DNA from: Streptomyces venezuelae
Lineage (GTDB): Bacteria; Actinomycetota; Actinomycetes; Streptomycetales; Streptomycetaceae
Reading direction: 5' to 3'
NCBI RefSeq assembly: GCF_008642275.1
Contig: NZ_CP029189.1
Location: 5,686,001 to 5,750,000 of the forward strand
Length of the DNA: 64,000 bases
Below the pieces are notes generated by a model that searched no databases, had not been told where the DNA came from, and was given only the letters and a program-made list of their open reading frames with translations. The translations under genes were made by a program, and so were the position numbers. The first letter of the stretch is position 1. Each line of letters begins with the position of its first letter. Of the stretch, positions 42,883 to 52,262 are shown piece after piece.

Positions 42883-43070
42883 GGCGGGCTGCCGCCGGGG
42901 CGCGGAATCCTGGACCCCGGTGCGGCGCGGCGCCCTTCAAAGGAGCGGGAGAGAACCCACCCAACCAAACCCGGGCCCCAACTCCCCTCGCCACACGATC
43001 GGGTGAAGGACGCGACGCGGACCCTGACCGGTGGGGTACGGTCGGCCGCAACAACCCCATACACACAGAC

Positions 43071-43104
43071 GGCCCCCGACAGGACTGCAATCCTGACGAG
43101 GGCC
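43071..43104 (+). promoter_or_regulatory. Leader hairpin upstream of the winged-helix gene
   Basis: GGCCCCCGACAGGA (43071-43084) can pair with TCCTGACGAGGGCC (43091-43104) with two mismatches and a 6-base loop. It sits about 30 bp before the ATG at 43134, after a possible -10 box TACGGT at 43037-43042. It may terminate upstream transcription or act as an attenuator. Confidence 0.4.
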
Positions 43105-43133
43105 TGACCGATCCGGAAGAGTAGACCTTCCCG

Positions 43134-43964
43134 ATGGCTGATCCGCAGTCTAACGCGGTCGCGCCCGCGCGCCCCGCGAATCCGATCCCCGCCGACGCGC
43201 CCAGCGCCGGCGTGATCCACTTCCGTCATCGCCACATCGACCGGTTCACGGTCGTCGGCAATCACTTGGCCCAGCATCCGCAGCTCTCCGCCGTCGCGAT
43301 CGGGCTTGCCGTCTACATCCAGTCCGTTCCGGACGGGGTCAGCGTGACCGCCAAGGCCCTCACCCTCCGCTTCCGCGAGGGCGAGATCACCATCCGCAGG
43401 GCCCTCAACGAGCTTGAGGAAGCCGGGTATCTGGAGCGGCGGCGGATTCCCCTCGGCGGCGGCCGGTTCGCGACCCGCACTCTTGCGTATGACAAGCCCG
43501 GCTGTGTCGTAGTTCCCGAGGCCGCGCCAGTTCCGCAGCAACCCACTGTGCCCCGCACCGACCCCGAGCCCGCCCCGCCCGCCCCCACGGGACCGGCGGC
43601 GGACCTCCTGGCCCGACTGCGGACGGTCGACGCCCGCCTGATCCTCTCGGTGCGGGACGTCCAGCGGCTGAGCCCCGCCGTCGAGGAGTGGCTCGCCCGG
43701 CATGCGACCACCGAGCAGATCACCCGCACCCTCACCGCCAACCTGCCTCCCGCACCGGTCCCCATCCACCACCCGCCCCGCTTCCTGGAGCACCGACTCA
43801 CCACCCTTCTGCCACCCCCGCTCCCGGTGGCCGCACCTGAGCCGCACCGCCCACGGCCCGCGCCCTTCATCACGTGCGACGGCTGCGAACGCGCCTTCCG
43901 CAGCAACGTTCCTGACGCCCGGTGCGGGGACTGCGGGCCCGCTCCGGACCGGTCCGTCGCGTGA
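43134..43964 (+). CDS. Winged-helix DNA-binding protein with C-terminal zinc-ribbon-like motif
   Basis: The 276 residues contain a winged-helix domain at about 25-125 (RHRHIDRFTVVGNHLAQHPQ, then EGEITIRRALNELEEAGYLE). A Pro-rich linker, a helical segment (about 160-205) and a terminal CDGCERAF...ARCGDCG follow, with four cysteines spaced as a zinc ribbon. Proteins of this type are frequent in Streptomyces accessory regions and may derive from plasmid or phage replication or regulatory proteins. It stands alone between the DUF397 gene and the sigma-r4 protein. ATG at 43134 is taken as the start. The role in the island is unknown. Confidence 0.75.
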   Translation: MADPQSNAVAPARPANPIPADAPSAGVIHFRHRHIDRFTVVGNHLAQHPQLSAVAIGLAVYIQSVPDGVSVTAKALTLRFREGEITIRRALNELEEAGYLERRRIPLGGGRFATRTLAYDKPGCVVVPEAAPVPQQPTVPRTDPEPAPPAPTGPAADLLARLRTVDARLILSVRDVQRLSPAVEEWLARHATTEQITRTLTANLPPAPVPIHHPPRFLEHRLTTLLPPPLPVAAPEPHRPRPAPFITCDGCERAFRSNVPDARCGDCGPAPDRSVA

Positions 43965-44120
43965 GTACGTGCGCCCGCTCCTGATGGATCCGGGCTTTGC
44001 CCTGGTCAGGACAGGGGAGAACGGTGATCATGGAGTGACTGTCAGTGGGGGCCCGTAACGTCGAGCGAGTCAGTCACCGACCGTGGCCGCCTGCCCCCGT
44101 CTCTGGAGTGTCGCCCGACC

Positions 44121-46361
44121 ATGACGTCCACCGCGCCGTACGCCTCCACCTCCCTCGCCGACCTCCTGCCCGCCGTCCGCTACGCCGATCCGCAACTCCT
44201 CGCCGCCCGGCTGGAAGACGTACGGCTTCCGCTCGGCTGGTGGCACGCAACACCGTTGATGGAGATCGAGCGCGTCATCGGCGCCGAGGCGCTCAGCCAC
44301 CAGGTGGCGCAGGCGCTGCGGTCCCTGTGGCCGCACGTGGAGCTCGGGGACGTGGTTCCCGTACTGCGACTGCTCGGGAGCCCGGGAGTCGAGCCGGGCA
44401 AGACGGTGGCGCAGGTCGCCCGGGAGGCCGGGCCCGGGGTCGTGGACGGGGACCGGGTGCTCGCGGCGGTGTTCGGCGCGATCCTCGACCGGCTGCACCA
44501 GCGCGGCGTACCTCGGGAGGAGAGCGAGGGAGCATGCGTACGGGACGCCGTGTCCGTGATCGCCCGGTGGCTGCCGGCGGACGCACCGGCCGAGGTGCGT
44601 GCCGCGCTCGCCGTGCTCCAGGGGTTGGAGGAGCAGCCCGAGGACGAGCCGGTGCCGCAACCGGTGGCGGTGCCGGTGGCGGTCCCCGAGGCCGTCGAGG
44701 CGCCGAGCGGGGAGCAGCCCGAGTACGCGGAACTTCCGGCGCCGCGTGAGGCCTTCGACGACCACGAACCGGCCGTGGAGGCCGAGGACCCGGACGTCGT
44801 CGACGCTCCAGTTCCGGCGGCCACCGCCGCCCCCGCGCTGATGGCCGAGCCGTTCGCCGCGCTGACGCGCCTGGTCGGCGGCTGGGACGAGCGCGCGCTC
44901 GTGATCGCCGGGCAGCGGATGTTCGCCGACGAGCCGGTGAAGCTCCAGGACCTGGGCGAGCGGTTCTCCGTCAGCCGGGAGCGGGTCCGGCAGTTGGAGC
45001 GCGCCGTCGCCGACTCGCTCACGCAGTGGATGGTGGCCGACGAGGACGGCCGGGCCTTCGCCGGGCACCTGGCCGCCGTGGCCGAACGGCTCGGCACCGT
45101 CGGCCAGGTGGCCGAGGTGCACGCGCTGCACCCGGACCACGCCCGCACCGTGGAGGCGGTGGGCGTGCCGCTCGGGGACGTCGTGGCGCGGCTGCTGCCC
45201 GGCGGGACCCTCGTCGGGACCTGGATCGTGCAGGGCGACGCTGCGGCCCTGCGGGCGGTCATGCAGGAGGACCTGCTCGCCGCCTGCGGGGACACCCCGT
45301 TGGCCTGGGACGAGGCGGTCGCCCTCGGACAGCGGTACGGAGTGCGCCGTGAGGTGCTCGCCGACTGGGCGGCCGACCTCGGACGCTTCCAGGTGCGGGA
45401 CGGACGGCTGCTGTACTGGGGGCGTTCGCTCAACGACCGCGCCGCCGTCGTGCTCGCCCTGCATGGGAAGCCGATGTCCATGGAGGACATCCACGAACAG
45501 CTCGCCGACGGCAGCGCCATCAACAGCATGCGCAACCAGATCTGGACCGACGAGCGCTTCCTCCGCGTCGACCGCAACCTGTACGGACTGCGCGCGTGGG
45601 GCGGCGAGGAGTACCTCGGGATCCGGGAGATGATCGCCCGCGAGATCGCCAACGCGGGCGGGGAAGCCGAGGTGAACGTGATCGCCGAGGCCCTCAGCGC
45701 CCGCTTCGACGTATCGGCGGCATCGGTCCGCACCAACCTCGGTGGACCCGGCTTCGCCCGCACCCGCCGCGGCTGGGTCCGCGTCGCCGACCAGCCCGGT
45801 GAACAGGACGCGCCGTACGTGCCGCGCAACGACGTCGCCGGTACGCGACGCTGCTTCGTCGGAGCCGACGGACGCTGGTGGTACCGGGTGGAACTGACCG
45901 CCGACCACCTGCGCGGCTCCGGCTTCCCGGTGCCCGCCGGCTGGGCCGCCCACATCGGCGGAGCCCCGCACCGGGACCCGGTCCCGCTGCGCCACGAGGC
46001 GGGGGAGACCTCCCTGGCCTGGCGGGCCCAGCCCACCTTCGGCTCGGTGAAGCCGCTGCTGGAGCACATCGGGGCGACCGCGGGCGACCAGGTTTTCCTC
46101 AACGTGACCGACGGCCACCTCAGCGCGCTGCGGCTGCCCACGCCGGCGGACGGACCCGGTCCCGACGGCGGCGCCGCCCGGCTCACCGGCTGGACGGCCG
46201 CGGTGACTCCGGCGGAGGCGGTGGAGGTGATCGCACGGCGGATCGGGATGGAGCCCGGCCAGGAAGGTCATGCACTGCTGGAGCGGCTGGCCGAGCGCGG
46301 GGACAAGGACATCGCCGAACTGCTCGAACGGGCCTTGTCAGGAGCCGTACCGGCCTTCTGA
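44121..46361 (+). CDS. Large regulator-like protein with sigma-70 region 4 and HARE-HTH-like domains
   Basis: The 746-residue protein has a helical N-terminal half (about 1-170) and an acidic Pro/Val/Glu linker (about 175-235). A sigma-70 region-4 helix-turn-helix follows near 278-297 (LGERFSVSRERVRQLERAV). A winged-helix segment near 436-500 (NDRAAVVLALHGKPMSMEDI, ending LRVDRNLYGLRAWG) resembles the HARE-HTH domain of RNA polymerase delta subunits. A second wHTH-like part (EMIAREIANAGGEAEVNVIA) and a beta-rich tail complete it. HARE-HTH domains also occur in restriction-modification proteins. It lies directly before drmA. Regulation of DISARM or recognition of foreign or modified DNA are both plausible; no enzyme motif is visible. 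Confidence 0.75.
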   Translation: MTSTAPYASTSLADLLPAVRYADPQLLAARLEDVRLPLGWWHATPLMEIERVIGAEALSHQVAQALRSLWPHVELGDVVPVLRLLGSPGVEPGKTVAQVAREAGPGVVDGDRVLAAVFGAILDRLHQRGVPREESEGACVRDAVSVIARWLPADAPAEVRAALAVLQGLEEQPEDEPVPQPVAVPVAVPEAVEAPSGEQPEYAELPAPREAFDDHEPAVEAEDPDVVDAPVPAATAAPALMAEPFAALTRLVGGWDERALVIAGQRMFADEPVKLQDLGERFSVSRERVRQLERAVADSLTQWMVADEDGRAFAGHLAAVAERLGTVGQVAEVHALHPDHARTVEAVGVPLGDVVARLLPGGTLVGTWIVQGDAAALRAVMQEDLLAACGDTPLAWDEAVALGQRYGVRREVLADWAADLGRFQVRDGRLLYWGRSLNDRAAVVLALHGKPMSMEDIHEQLADGSAINSMRNQIWTDERFLRVDRNLYGLRAWGGEEYLGIREMIAREIANAGGEAEVNVIAEALSARFDVSAASVRTNLGGPGFARTRRGWVRVADQPGEQDAPYVPRNDVAGTRRCFVGADGRWWYRVELTADHLRGSGFPVPAGWAAHIGGAPHRDPVPLRHEAGETSLAWRAQPTFGSVKPLLEHIGATAGDQVFLNVTDGHLSALRLPTPADGPGPDGGAARLTGWTAAVTPAEAVEVIARRIGMEPGQEGHALLERLAERGDKDIAELLERALSGAVPAF

Positions 46362-46377
46362 CGTCAGCGGTGCTCGA

Positions 46378-46408
46378 TAGCATCGCAACCGTGACCGGCT
46401 GTCACGGT
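46378..46408 (+). promoter_or_regulatory. Candidate drmA promoter and operator
   Basis: TAGCAT (46378-46383) resembles a -10 box, with TTCTGA (46356-46361) 16 bp upstream as a weak -35. A perfect inverted repeat, ACCGTGAC-CGGCT-GTCACGGT (46388-46408), overlaps the expected transcription start and suits a repressor site. It lies about 75 bp before drmA. Confidence 0.5.
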
Positions 46409-46482
46409 CCGGGCGGCGTCGGCCGCGCTGTGGGGAGGGGCCCGCGAGGGCACCGCGCGAGGGACGGAAGAGGGATGCACTG

Positions 46483-49400
46483 ATGGCGACGGGCAAGACC
46501 GCCGAAGGGGCGAGGAGCGGGAGCGGCTCCCTGGAGGAGGACCTCCTCCAGCGGGTCCGCGAGGTGGCGCAGGACTTCGTCCCGGCGTCCTCGTACGAGA
46601 TCCGGGACGACCTGGGCGAGCTCATCAGCCGGGACCTGCTGGGCCCGTGGGACGGACCGGACGAGGAGTTCGACCACCGGGCGGCCGGTCCCCGCGACCG
46701 GTACCTCGTCGGGCGGATCGGCCCGAAGCGGGCCCTGAGCACCACCCTCGCCGCTGCCGACGAGCAGCTCCTCGACGACTCCGACGGGGAGGGCGACGGC
46801 ACCGACCAGGGACTCCCGGAACGGCTCACCGCCCAGAACGCGGGGCGGATGTGGGCCTCGTCGATGGGCCTGATGTTCGGCCTCCCGGCGACGGACGACG
46901 CGGCGGCGGTGACCGTACGGGTGCGCTGGGGCCAGTACCACCGCTCGCAGGTCCTGAACGAGGAAGGCGTCGCGCGGTCCACCTGGACCCGGGAGCAGGT
47001 GGAGAAGCTCGTCACCGTCCCGGTCGACGGAGCGCCCCGCCAGGTCCTGCCGCTCACCGCCGACCAGGAGGACGCCCCCGGCGTACGGCTGGTCGCGGAG
47101 GTACGCAACCGGCCGGGTGCCGCGGGACCGAGCCGCGTCGTCGAGCTGTCGCTCGTCAACGCGCAGGACGAACCCCAGCAGGCCAAGGACGCGGCCTGGC
47201 TGTTCCAGGCCGAGCTGCACGTCACCGCGGCCGACGGCGGGGCGCCGGTCTTCCTGCCGATCTCCGACCCGCTGGACGAGGCCGAGGAGGCCGCCCAGGA
47301 CGGCCTGGGCGCGGCCGACCTGGAAGAGCAGCACCTGACGCTGCTGTACCGCAACCACCTGAAGCACGCGGCGGGCCGCAACGTGGCCGTGGCGGTCGCC
47401 CTCGACAAGGGCGAGCGCCGCGCCCACGCCCTCACGACCACCTGGCTGCCGGTCCACGACGTGCCGGCCACGATCGCCCCGACCGGGGCCGACGCGCAGC
47501 ACCTGGACGGCATCGAGCTGTCCATGGACGAACTCGCCGTGCTGCCCCCGGCCGCGCTGAGCGAGGCCCTGGCTCCGCTCGCCAACGGCTACAGCGCCTG
47601 GCTCGACGAGCGCGAGGCGCAGGCGGAGCAGCTGACCGGGGCGCTGCGCACCAGTGCCCTCGACGCGGTGTCCCGGGCCCGGGACGTCGCCGTCCGGATC
47701 ACCCTCGGCGTGGACGCCCTCGCGGACCCCGAACGCCCCGAGGTGCTGGAAGCGTTCCGCTTCGCCAACCGGGCGATGGCCCTGCAGCGCAAGCACACCG
47801 CCATCGCGGCGCTGCGGGAGCGGGAGGGCGTCACCTTCCAGGAGGCCAAGAAGCGCATCGACGCCAAGGGTGCGGAAGCCGCATCGTGGCGCCCGTTCCA
47901 GCTGGCCTTCGTCCTCCTCAACCTCCGGGCGCTGGCCGACCCGACGCTGAAGGAGCGCGAGGCGGGTCCGGACGGCATCGTCGACCTGCTCTTCTTCCCG
48001 ACCGGTGGCGGCAAGACCGAGGCCTACCTCGGGCTCGCCGCCTTCACCTTCGCCATCCGCCGCCTCCAGGGGACGATCGGCACGGGGGAGGACGCCCGAA
48101 GCGGCGAGGCCGGCGTCGCCGTGCTGATGCGGTACACCCTGCGGCTGCTGACCGCCCAGCAGTTCCAGCGGGCGGCGGCGCTGATCTGCGCCGCCGAAGT
48201 GCTGCGCCGCGAGGCCTACGACGGCGGCGACGTCCGCTGGGGGACCACCCCCTTCCGGATCGGCCTCTGGGTGGGCGGTGCGGTCTCCCCGAACAGTTTC
48301 GACGAGGCCCAGAAGCAGATCGGCGAGGCCAAGGACGCCGGGGACGGCAAGGGCGCCAAGGTGCTCCAGACGCTGGCCTGCCCCTGGTGCGGCTCCGCAC
48401 TGAGTGCCCAGCGTGACCTGCACGCCGACGACGACCTGCGCCGCGTCCTGCTCTACTGTCCCAACGGCGAGGGCAAGCAGGCCTGTCCGTTCTCGCAGCG
48501 CCGTTCGCCGGGTGAGGGACTGCCCATCCTGACGGTGGACGAGGAGATCTACCGGCTGGCCCCCAGCCTGCTGATCGCCACCGTCGACAAGCTGGCCCAG
48601 CTGCCCTGGCGCGGCCAGGCCGGCATGCTGTTCGGGCGGGTCTCCGACCTCTGCCCCAGGCACGGCTACCGGCACGCGGACCTCGACACCCGCACCAAGT
48701 GCGGGGACAAGCACCAGGCCAAGGGCAAGCACCCGGCCGTGAAGAGCAAGCCGGTGACGCGGCTGCGCCCGCCGGACCTGATCATCCAGGACGAACTCCA
48801 CCTGATCTCGGGCGCGCTGGGCACCACCGTCGGCCTCTTCGAAGCGGCCGTCGACGAGCTGTGCGGCTGGCAAGCACAGGACGCCTACGGCACCACCGTC
48901 CGCGTCGGCCCCAAGATCGTGGCCTCGACGGCGACGACCAAGCGGTCGGCGGACCAGATCAGCGGCGTCTTCGCCCGTAAGTCGGCGATCTTCCCGCCCC
49001 AGGTCATCGACATCGGCGACACCTTCTTCTCCCAGCAGGTCGAGCTGTCGAAGGAGGCGCCGGGGCGGCGCTACCTGGGCATCTGCGCCCACGGCGTCCG
49101 TATGAAGCAGGCCGAGATCAGGGTCGCCGAGATCCTCTTCCTGGCCGGCCAGACCCTCTTCGACCGGCACGGCAAGCCCGCCGACCCCTACATGACGCTC
49201 GTCGGCTACTTCAACGCCACGCGGGAACTCGCCGGTATGCGGCGCTTCCTCGACGACGACATCGCCACCCGCGTACGCATCCACGGTACCCGCAAGGGCC
49301 TGTCGAACCGCCTCCTGCGCCGCACGGAGATGCTGTCCGTCCAGGAGCTGACCTCGCGCATCTCCTCCGCGGACATCACGGAGGTGCTGTCCCGGCTGGA

Positions 49401-50349
49401 AGTGTCCTTCGACGAGTCCATGGACACCACCGTGCGGCGGCAGGCGGTCGCCGACGAGCTGCGCGAGGCCGCCCAGCACAAGCAGCGCATCGACTTCTCG
49501 AAGCTCGGGCTGCGCAACGAGGGCACGGGAGCGGTCGACGCGGTGATCGCCACGTCCATGCTCCAGGTGGGGGTCGACGTCTCCCGCTTCGGCCTCATGA
49601 TGGTCGTCGGCCAGCCCAAGAACACCGCCGAGTACATCCAGGCGTCCTCGCGCGTGGGCCGCACCGCCGAACGCCCGGGCCTGGTGGTCACGCTCTACAA
49701 CTGGACGCGGCCGCGCGACCTGGCGCACTTCGAGAACTTCGGGCACTACCACGCCACCTTCTACCGGCAGGTCGAAGCCCTCTCCGTCACCCCGTTCGCC
49801 CGCCGGTCCCTGGACCGGACGACGGCGGCGGCGTGGATCGCCGCCGTGCGCAACGCGACCACGCCCCACTCCCGCAACCACGACGCCTACGACCTCGACC
49901 TCGACGGCCCCGTCGCGCAGCAGGTCACCGGGCGGTTCCTGGCCCGCGCCGAGACCGTCGGCGGGCCGCGCGCCCGCAAGTACCTCGCGGAACGCATCGA
50001 AGTCCTCAAGGACGCCTGGGCGCACAAGAAGCAGGGCTCAGCACGCCTCGGATACGAGGAGGCGGCCTGGCAGGGCCAGCGGCTCAGCGGGCTGCTCAAC
50101 AGGGCCACCGGCGCCACCTGGGACGAGCTCACGGTCGCGCAGTCGATGCGCGAGACGGAGAACGAGATCAACCTGCTGGTGCCGGGAGCCGGCCTCTACG
50201 ACGTGGTCGGCGGAGCACCCGCATGGAGCTACGCGCCCGGGGCGGGCCAGTCCGGCGCCGACGGCGAGGACTCGCCCGAGGGAGACGAAACGGGCGCCGT
50301 ACTGGACGGCAAGGCCGCCACGGCAGGCGGGCAGGGGAAGAAGGCGTGA
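46483..50349 (+). CDS. drmA: DISARM helicase DrmA
   Basis: The 1,288-residue protein has a long N-terminal region (1-490). Its helicase core has Walker A TGGGKT (507-512, in FFPTGGGKTEAYL), a zinc-binding insert (CPWCGS at 633, then YCPNGEGKQACPF), motif II IQDELH (Asp770), ASTATTKRS, and helicase C motifs ATSMLQVGVDVSRFG and QASSRVGRTAERPG. DrmA is one of the three universal DISARM core proteins; with DrmB it forms a complex that recognises phage DNA. ATG at 46483 follows a GGAAGAGGG-type site. Its stop overlaps the drmB start (GTGA). Length and motifs indicate an intact gene. Confidence 0.92.
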   Translation: MATGKTAEGARSGSGSLEEDLLQRVREVAQDFVPASSYEIRDDLGELISRDLLGPWDGPDEEFDHRAAGPRDRYLVGRIGPKRALSTTLAAADEQLLDDSDGEGDGTDQGLPERLTAQNAGRMWASSMGLMFGLPATDDAAAVTVRVRWGQYHRSQVLNEEGVARSTWTREQVEKLVTVPVDGAPRQVLPLTADQEDAPGVRLVAEVRNRPGAAGPSRVVELSLVNAQDEPQQAKDAAWLFQAELHVTAADGGAPVFLPISDPLDEAEEAAQDGLGAADLEEQHLTLLYRNHLKHAAGRNVAVAVALDKGERRAHALTTTWLPVHDVPATIAPTGADAQHLDGIELSMDELAVLPPAALSEALAPLANGYSAWLDEREAQAEQLTGALRTSALDAVSRARDVAVRITLGVDALADPERPEVLEAFRFANRAMALQRKHTAIAALREREGVTFQEAKKRIDAKGAEAASWRPFQLAFVLLNLRALADPTLKEREAGPDGIVDLLFFPTGGGKTEAYLGLAAFTFAIRRLQGTIGTGEDARSGEAGVAVLMRYTLRLLTAQQFQRAAALICAAEVLRREAYDGGDVRWGTTPFRIGLWVGGAVSPNSFDEAQKQIGEAKDAGDGKGAKVLQTLACPWCGSALSAQRDLHADDDLRRVLLYCPNGEGKQACPFSQRRSPGEGLPILTVDEEIYRLAPSLLIATVDKLAQLPWRGQAGMLFGRVSDLCPRHGYRHADLDTRTKCGDKHQAKGKHPAVKSKPVTRLRPPDLIIQDELHLISGALGTTVGLFEAAVDELCGWQAQDAYGTTVRVGPKIVASTATTKRSADQISGVFARKSAIFPPQVIDIGDTFFSQQVELSKEAPGRRYLGICAHGVRMKQAEIRVAEILFLAGQTLFDRHGKPADPYMTLVGYFNATRELAGMRRFLDDDIATRVRIHGTRKGLSNRLLRRTEMLSVQELTSRISSADITEVLSRLEVSFDESMDTTVRRQAVADELREAAQHKQRIDFSKLGLRNEGTGAVDAVIATSMLQVGVDVSRFGLMMVVGQPKNTAEYIQASSRVGRTAERPGLVVTLYNWTRPRDLAHFENFGHYHATFYRQVEALSVTPFARRSLDRTTAAAWIAAVRNATTPHSRNHDAYDLDLDGPVAQQVTGRFLARAETVGGPRARKYLAERIEVLKDAWAHKKQGSARLGYEEAAWQGQRLSGLLNRATGATWDELTVAQSMRETENEINLLVPGAGLYDVVGGAPAWSYAPGAGQSGADGEDSPEGDETGAVLDGKAATAGGQGKKA

Positions 50350-52262
50350 GCATGACGGACAAGACACAGCACCGGCGCCGGGTCGGATCCGTACGCCCCA
50401 GCCACCTGATGTACACGGGCGGTGTGGGCGCTCTGGTCGACCTGCCCAACTTCGCCGTCCTGGTGCGGGGCATCGACGACTGGCAGTACGACGCGTTCGA
50501 GTGGGCGGACCTGAAGGAACCGCGGCTGCTGCGGGCCGTGAACGGCCTGATTGGAGACCCGTACGGCGCCCAGGTCACCCAGTTGCGGCCCGCGCCCTGG
50601 ACGGACGGCACGGACAGCGACCCCAACGGCCCCGCATCCCGGGTCGGCGTCCCCGTCCTGCCCTTCCCCCAGTGGCTGCGCTGTACCGCGTGCAACGCCC
50701 TCGGCGGCCTCGACTCCAAGATCTTCAAGTTCGAGAACGCCAAGCCCCGGCGCCCCGACCAGGCGCGCTTCTTCCACGACAACTGCACCGCCAAGCGCAA
50801 GGGCAAGCGCCCGCTCGCCGTCGCGGCGCGCTTCGTCCTGGTCTGCCAGGCCGGACACCTGGACGACTTCCCCTACGCGTCGTTCGTCCACCGCGGCGGG
50901 AACTGCGCGGAGGCCAGCCACCCGCGGCTGGAGATGCTCGACCACGGCGGCAACCAGGCGGCCAACGTCAAGGTGCGCTGCGTGAACTGCAGCAGCGAGC
51001 GCAACATCCGCGACGCCATGGGACAGCGCGGCGAGATCACCCTGCCCCACTGCCGGGGCCGCCACCCCCACCTGGCGACCTTCGACCCGGCAGGCTGCAA
51101 GCAGCGGCCCAAGCCGCTCGTCATCGGTGCCTCGAACCAGTGGTTCGCGCAGACGCTGAGTGTCCTGGCGGTGCCGCCGACCAGCGGCAGCGCCCTGCAG
51201 GGCAAGGTGGAACAGCTCTGGGAGCAGTTGCAGAAGGCGAAGTCGCAGGAGTTCCTCGACATGGTCTGGGAGCTCCCGCAGTTCAAGCCGCTGCACCAGT
51301 GGAGCCAGTCCGAGGTGTTCGAAGCCATCGAGGCGCACCGCGCCGCGGCCGCGGAGACCCAGTCCTCGGAGGCCGTCTCGTACCCGGACCTGCTCACCCC
51401 CGAGTGGGAGATCTTCACCAGTCCGCAGCTTCCCGAGCCGACCGAGGACTTCGCGCTGCGCGACGTAACTGTACCGGCGGCCCTCAACGGGGTCTTCTCC
51501 CACGTCGTCCAGGCGGAACGGCTGCGGGAAGTACGGGCGCTGATCGGGTTCACCCGGCTCGACGCCCCGGACCCGGAAGACCCCACTCTGGTGGCCCGCG
51601 CGCCGCTCTCCCGCAGCCGAGTCCCCGCCTGGGTGCCGGCCAGCGAGGTGCGGGGCGAGGGCATCTTCCTGAGGGTCTCGGACGAGCTGATGGCCGACTG
51701 GGAGCAGCGGGTGGCCGACACGGCGGCGCTCAAGGCGCACCGCGACGCCTACGTGGAATTCCGCCGCAACCGCTACTCGGGCCGTGTCGAGGACACCGAC
51801 GACCCGCTGCGCGGCTGGCCGGGCGCGCGGTACATCGCGCTGCACACGCTGTCGCACCTGCTGATCCGGGCCATCTCGCTGGAATGCGGCTACTCCTCGG
51901 CGAGCCTCTCCGAGCGGATCTACGCAGGCCGCGAGGACGACCGGCGCACCGGCATCCTGATCTACACCGCGGTCCCCGACGCCGAGGGGACCCTGGGCGG
52001 TCTGGTGGCCCTGGCCGAACCGGAGAAGTTCAGCAGGGTCGTGCGGCGCGCGCTCCACGACGCCGAGCGGTGCTCCTCCGACCCGCTGTGCGCGGACCGG
52101 TTGCCCCACCCGCCGCACGAGGACTTCCTGCACGGCGCCGCATGCCACGTCTGCCTGTTCGTGTCCGAGACCACTTGTGAGCGCGGCAACCGGTTCCTGG
52201 ACCGGCGGTTCATAGTGCCGATCGACGACCCGGACCTGGTGCTCCTCAAGGGCCTCACATGA
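50346..52262 (+). CDS. drmB: DISARM protein DrmB (DUF1998)
   Basis: The 638-residue protein starts with RRRVGSVRPSHLMYTGGVGA. It has many cysteines in zinc-like pairs (RCTACNA, VRCVNCSSE) and the C-terminal DUF1998 domain: LHTLSHLLIRAISLECGYSS near 499, and AACHVCLFVSETTCERGN near 605. This is the DrmB pattern, partner of DrmA in the DISARM core. GTG at 50346 overlaps the drmA stop; ATG at 50352 is an equally possible start. The stop overlaps the drmC start (ATGA), so drmA-B-C are translated as one unit. Confidence 0.92.
   Translation: MSMTDKTQHRRRVGSVRPSHLMYTGGVGALVDLPNFAVLVRGIDDWQYDAFEWADLKEPRLLRAVNGLIGDPYGAQVTQLRPAPWTDGTDSDPNGPASRVGVPVLPFPQWLRCTACNALGGLDSKIFKFENAKPRRPDQARFFHDNCTAKRKGKRPLAVAARFVLVCQAGHLDDFPYASFVHRGGNCAEASHPRLEMLDHGGNQAANVKVRCVNCSSERNIRDAMGQRGEITLPHCRGRHPHLATFDPAGCKQRPKPLVIGASNQWFAQTLSVLAVPPTSGSALQGKVEQLWEQLQKAKSQEFLDMVWELPQFKPLHQWSQSEVFEAIEAHRAAAAETQSSEAVSYPDLLTPEWEIFTSPQLPEPTEDFALRDVTVPAALNGVFSHVVQAERLREVRALIGFTRLDAPDPEDPTLVARAPLSRSRVPAWVPASEVRGEGIFLRVSDELMADWEQRVADTAALKAHRDAYVEFRRNRYSGRVEDTDDPLRGWPGARYIALHTLSHLLIRAISLECGYSSASLSERIYAGREDDRRTGILIYTAVPDAEGTLGGLVALAEPEKFSRVVRRALHDAERCSSDPLCADRLPHPPHEDFLHGAACHVCLFVSETTCERGNRFLDRRFIVPIDDPDLVLLKGLT

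Noticed and set aside
44070..50025. Long minus-strand frames opposite the sigma-r4 protein and drmA
   Set aside because: Compositional shadows of strongly G/C-biased coding; no domains or plausible starts.
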